In this document: in pieces, positions 7,185 through 10,250 of the stretch | How the letters are laid out: each line of letters opens with the position of its first letter | Numbering within the stretch: the first letter of the stretch is position 1 | NCBI GenBank assembly: GCA_027297005.1 | Contig: JAPUIN010000176.1 | Span: forward strand, 1 to 10,250 | Direction of reading: 5' to 3' | Length of the DNA stretch: 10,250 nucleotides | Source: Acidobacteriota bacterium | GTDB taxonomy: Bacteria > Acidobacteriota > Polarisedimenticolia > Gp22-AA2 | Position numbers and translations under genes: made by a program | Notes under the pieces: model-generated | The model's input: only the letters and a program-made list of their open reading frames with translations | Told to the model about the DNA's origin: nothing | The model's database searches: none

Positions 7185-8618
7185 CTAGTTCAGGTAGCCC
7201 CAGGTCTGCAGGAGGTCCCCCTCCCGATACCAGCGCTCACCGATGTCGGTGCGGTAGAACATGTTGGGGATGATGATGTTCTTGATCCGGTTGTATGCCT
7301 CGCGCCGGGCGTCCCCCATCGTCGAGCCCGAGCCGGTCACGACCAGGGCGTAGCCGGAGCTGCCGGCCAGCCGCCAGTCACCGTCGACCTGCCGGACATC
7401 GCAGGGGTGGACGCCGGTCGGGGTCGGCTTCTTGAAGATGACGGCGGCATCCTCGGAGAACTTCCGGAAGGTATCGAGGTCGGTGAAAGGGAACGGTGGC
7501 ACCGCCACGACGACGCAGATCTGAAACCCCTTCTTGACCCGGAAGTTCACCGGCTCCCCCTTCGCCAGGCCGGTCAGCAGATCGCTCCACTTCGACAGGA
7601 CCCCCTCGATCTGAAGATTAATCGTCGGGTAGCCGAAGCGACAGGTGAACTCCAGCGGATAGATGCCGCGGGCGTTGACGATGCAGTTGATGTCGACGTA
7701 ACCGGTGTAGCGGCAGGCGGCCAGCTTGTCCTTCATCTTGAGCAGGGTCTGCTGGAAGATCGTATTGGACGGGTACCAGAACCCGGCCGTCCCCATCTCT
7801 CCCGTCTGCGGGCCGATCTCGTCGTTGAACATCCGCTTGTGCTCGAAATTGACAAAAACCGGCAGGACGAATTCGGTGCCGTTGAAGAACGCCCCGACCG
7901 CGATCTCGACGCCGGCAACGAACTTCTGCAACTGGAAGACCTTCATCTTGGACGCCCAGCCCTTCTTATAATGCCGCAGCATCGTCAGAACATCGAGGCC
8001 GTCCTCCTCCTGGCCGACGAAGGAGAGGACCTTCTCGTTCTGCGCCCGGCCGCTCGGCTTGATGACGTAACGCCCCGGGTTCTCCTTCATGAAGTCGATG
8101 GCGGTGTCGAATGAGTCGAAGTCCCACTTCGGCAGGGTGGTCATCCCGACGCTCTTCATCTCCTCCTGCCCGAAGTCGCGATCCATCTCGAGCTTGTCGG
8201 TGTAGGAGGTGCCTCCGACGACCGTTTTCCCGTCGCGACGCAACCGGTCGGCGATGGCACCGAACTCACAGTCGTCGAAGACGATCACATCGGCCCACTC
8301 CTTGTGGTCCTCCCAGCGCTCCACCTTCTCGACGAAGCCGTCGGCGACGGCACGATCGGCCTTCGAGACGATGTGGTAGCGGACGTCGTGCCCTTCCTTG
8401 CGGACCTCCCACGCGAGGTCCTGGATGAGGGCCCATTTAGAGATGAAGAGGAATCTTTTGGGTCGCGAGCCGTTGCCCGATTCGCGGATCGCCGGGATCG
8501 CGCGGACTCTCTCGCCCGAGGCATCCTGAGCGGCAGCGCCCTTCCCCGCACCGCCGCGACGTCCCGAATCCTTTTCGTCTACGGCCATCGCAACGAAGAA
8601 TGTAGGTTCCACAGACAT
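7185..8618 (-). CDS. PurD/GARS-like ATP-grasp ligase
   Basis: 477 residues from the ATG at 8618. The first 45 are hydrophilic and poorly conserved in appearance. A Rossmann-like pre-ATP-grasp part follows (RFLFISKWALIQDLAWEV, then VIVFDDCEFGAIADRL and VVGGTSYTDKLE), then an ATP-grasp core with RYVIKPSGR (K187 probably contacts ATP) and YPLEFTCRFGYPT (E323, R327). The C-terminal GYALVVTGSGSTMGDARR and MFYRTDIGERW match the last domain of phosphoribosylamine-glycine ligase. True PurD joins phosphoribosylamine and glycine with ATP in purine synthesis. Here the usual metal-ligand context EFNVRFGDPE reads EFTCRFGYPT, and the N-terminus differs from the usual GGREHA motif, so this is likely a paralogue ligating other substrates. 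A TTG at 8627 is an alternative start; neither has a clear ribosome site. The gene begins 30 bases after the transporter stop, suggesting translational coupling. Substrates unknown. Confidence 0.75.
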   Translation of the reverse strand: MSVEPTFFVAMAVDEKDSGRRGGAGKGAAAQDASGERVRAIPAIRESGNGSRPKRFLFISKWALIQDLAWEVRKEGHDVRYHIVSKADRAVADGFVEKVERWEDHKEWADVIVFDDCEFGAIADRLRRDGKTVVGGTSYTDKLEMDRDFGQEEMKSVGMTTLPKWDFDSFDTAIDFMKENPGRYVIKPSGRAQNEKVLSFVGQEEDGLDVLTMLRHYKKGWASKMKVFQLQKFVAGVEIAVGAFFNGTEFVLPVFVNFEHKRMFNDEIGPQTGEMGTAGFWYPSNTIFQQTLLKMKDKLAACRYTGYVDINCIVNARGIYPLEFTCRFGYPTINLQIEGVLSKWSDLLTGLAKGEPVNFRVKKGFQICVVVAVPPFPFTDLDTFRKFSEDAAVIFKKPTPTGVHPCDVRQVDGDWRLAGSSGYALVVTGSGSTMGDARREAYNRIKNIIIPNMFYRTDIGERWYREGDLLQTWGYLN

Positions 8619-8648
8619 TTGCGGCAAGCGATTGGGACGTTTCGGTGG

Positions 8649-9917
8649 TCAGGCGCGCCCTGCCGCACCGGCGTGCGTGGCGAGCACGGCGAAGATGGTC
8701 GCGATCATCAGCGCCGTCAGGAGGGAGAACAGCATCACGTACCCGCCGAGGGTGATCAGCAATCCGCCCAGAACCGGGCCGAGAAAGAAACCGATGTTGA
8801 AGGCGTAGTTGTGGGATCCGGTGGCGAAGATGCGGTCGTCCCGATGGATGCCACGGTTGAGAAGCGCGGCGGCTGGCACGTAGACGAACACCTCGACCAG
8901 GCCGACAAGAAAGAACAGGACCCAGTGAGGCACCTTGCCGAAGAGCAGCAGAAAGGAGGCGTTGAGCACGGCGGCGAAGACCATCCCGGAGACAATCAGG
9001 CGGACATCCCCGATCCTGTCGGCGAGGTAGCCGGTCAATCGCGGCAGGAAGATGCTCGGAATCCCGGCGACGGTGAACAGCATTCCAATCCCGATCCTAT
9101 CGACCCCCACTTCATGGACCATGAGAGGAAGGAACGCCTCGACGGCGCCATAGTAGAACGCCAGGGTGAAGGTGGCAACGGCCGAGGCGAGCACCGCTGG
9201 TCTCTTCAGAATCCGTATGATCCCGGCGAAGGTCGTTCTGACACCCGATCGGCCGCTTTCGGGCAGGGCGAACAGGCCGGCCACGAAGGCGACCCCTGAG
9301 AGGGCCGCATATATAATGAAGGGAGTCTGTACGTTCCCCAGCCCACCCATGGCCGGACCTAACACGAAGCCGAGCGACCATGCCCCCGTGATCCAGGAGA
9401 GGGAGCGGCCCATCTTCGAGTCGGGGGACAGATCCCCCGCCATCGTCAGGGCGCCGACCCAGATCGCGATCCCGCCGACCCCCTGGATGGCTCGGGCGAT
9501 GACCAGCCAGAGGTAAGTCGTGGCGAACACGAAGCCGATCGAAGCGACCGTCAGCGCCGCGAGGCCGAACAGGATCGTCGGACGCCGACCGTACCGGTTG
9601 GCGAGCACCATCGTCGGCACCGCGATCACGAGCCCGATGGCGCCATAGACGCTCACCAGGAAACCGATACCGATCTCCCCGGCCCCGAGGTGCCGCGCCA
9701 GAAACGGGAGGGTCGGAGCCACGATGCCGTAGCCGAGCGCCTCGAGGAACATCGCCAGCGCCAGGGCGATCCCGGACAGCAGACCGCCCAGGACCGGGGC
9801 GGACTCTTTATCCTCCACCGCCGAACTGATCGCCTCGGCGCACGACCGCGTTGAACCGGTCGTGGACCCTCGACCATCGGGCGCAGGGGTATCCTTGTCG
9901 CGTGGATCGTTCGTCAT
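8649..9917 (-). CDS. MFS transporter, DHA1-like drug/metabolite exporter family
   Basis: 422 residues. A hydrophilic N-terminal tail of about 42 residues precedes 12 predicted membrane segments, the first near 43-66. The loop between segments 2 and 3 carries a degenerate MFS motif A, ending in NRYGRRPT (107-114), with Asn where Asp is usual. Segments 4-5 include ARAIQGVGGIAIW and SLGFVLGPAMGG, the latter resembling motif C of proton-driven antiporters, which points to export. The second half repeats the pattern with GYLADRIGDVRL. The substrate cannot be read from the sequence. It sits between an aminotransferase 25 bases upstream and the ATP-grasp ligase 30 bases downstream, so it may move the substrate or product of those enzymes. 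GGAA upstream of the ATG is only a weak ribosome site. The ATG at 9917 keeps the whole hydrophilic tail; a later start inside the tail cannot be excluded. Confidence 0.8.
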   Translation of the reverse strand: MTNDPRDKDTPAPDGRGSTTGSTRSCAEAISSAVEDKESAPVLGGLLSGIALALAMFLEALGYGIVAPTLPFLARHLGAGEIGIGFLVSVYGAIGLVIAVPTMVLANRYGRRPTILFGLAALTVASIGFVFATTYLWLVIARAIQGVGGIAIWVGALTMAGDLSPDSKMGRSLSWITGAWSLGFVLGPAMGGLGNVQTPFIIYAALSGVAFVAGLFALPESGRSGVRTTFAGIIRILKRPAVLASAVATFTLAFYYGAVEAFLPLMVHEVGVDRIGIGMLFTVAGIPSIFLPRLTGYLADRIGDVRLIVSGMVFAAVLNASFLLLFGKVPHWVLFFLVGLVEVFVYVPAAALLNRGIHRDDRIFATGSHNYAFNIGFFLGPVLGGLLITLGGYVMLFSLLTALMIATIFAVLATHAGAAGRA

Positions 9918-9942
9918 GTCTGGTTCCGGGATCGTCTGCCGT

Positions 9943-10250
9943 TCAGGCGCGGCCCGATTTGCCGGTCGCCTCGGTCAGCGACTGGTCGAGCACGTTGAGA
10001 AGTTCGTCGATTTGACCGTCTTTCACAATGAGGGGCGGGGCGAGACGCAGTACGTTCCCCCACATGCCCCCCTTCCCGATCAGGACGCCGCGCCGGCGCG
10101 CCGCCTCGACGACCCGTGAGGTCGTCACCGGGTCCGGCTCCTTGCCGGGGCCGACGAATTCCGCCCCCTGCATCAGGCCGAGGCCGCGCACATCGCCAAT
10201 GACCGGGTGCTTGAGACTCGGCAAGTACATGTGCCTGCGGAGGGCGCGCG
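9943..10250 (-). CDS. Class-III PLP aminotransferase, C-terminal fragment (5' part outside window)
   Basis: About 102 residues are visible, open to the right edge. They contain the C-terminal signatures of class-III (omega/AGXT2-like) aminotransferases: HPVIGDVRGLGLMQGAEFV, where the Arg-containing turn helps bind the substrate carboxylate, then GVLIGKGGMWGNVLRLAPPL and a terminal helix DGQIDELLNVLDQSL. The GKGG(L/M)(Y/W)GNV(L/I)R pattern is closest, from memory, to alanine-glyoxylate aminotransferase 2 and its bacterial relatives. The PLP lysine lies upstream of the window and cannot be checked. An internal ATG at 10230 should not be taken as the start because the frame and family similarity continue upstream of it. 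It ends 25 bases before the MFS gene and likely heads the same operon. Substrate assignment (beta-alanine, GABA, alanine/glyoxylate) is not possible from this fragment. Confidence 0.85.
   Translation of the reverse strand, partial: RALRRHMYLPSLKHPVIGDVRGLGLMQGAEFVGPGKEPDPVTTSRVVEAARRRGVLIGKGGMWGNVLRLAPPLIVKDGQIDELLNVLDQSLTEATGKSGRA

Noticed and set aside
7155..8114. 319-codon plus-strand open frame
   Set aside because: It is antisense to the well-supported ATP-grasp gene and lacks recognisable motifs.
8304..9299. 331-codon plus-strand open frame
   Set aside because: It spans the antisense of two real genes and their junction. The sequence is Gly/Glu/Asp/His-rich without domains.

Overview
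This is a GC-rich bacterial window in which every credible gene lies on the minus strand, so transcription runs from right to left. The lineage cannot be named from the sequence alone. The GTG start of the largest gene, the strong GC bias and the long antisense open frames are all typical of high-GC genomes. No tRNA, rRNA, CRISPR array, insertion sequence or integrase was seen.

Right to left, the layout is as follows. (1) The C-terminal end of a class-III PLP aminotransferase, cut by the right edge (9943-10250). (2) A DHA1-like major facilitator transporter (8649-9917). (3) A PurD/GARS-like ATP-grasp ligase (7185-8618). These three are spaced by only 25 and 30 bases and look like one operon. 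(4) After a 160-base gap with a possible promoter and hairpins, an AmpG-like muropeptide permease (5369-7024). (5) After a 435-base gap, a very large gene that starts at 4933 and runs off the left edge with no stop.

The large gene is the main content of the window: 1,644 residues in one frame, encoding an enoyl-CoA hydratase/HIBCH-like domain, an AMP-forming acyl-CoA synthetase and the start of a crotonyl-CoA-reductase-like acrylyl-CoA reductase. This set matches propionyl-CoA synthase (Pcs), which converts 3-hydroxypropionate to propionyl-CoA and is a signature enzyme of the 3-hydroxypropionate bi-cycle and of 3-hydroxypropionate assimilation. The hydratase is at the N-terminus and carries HIBCH-like catalytic residues. 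The synthetase has an insertion of roughly 145 residues between two nucleotide-binding regions.

The 435-base region upstream of pcs is not empty. It has a perfect TTGACA box with a weak -10 at 17-base spacing, a well-placed ribosome site ahead of a possible 15-residue leader peptide, a near-palindrome around TACGTA, an 8-base-pair GC-rich hairpin with a competing partner, and a small upstream frame overlapping the pcs start. Together these suggest, but do not prove, leader-mediated control of pcs.
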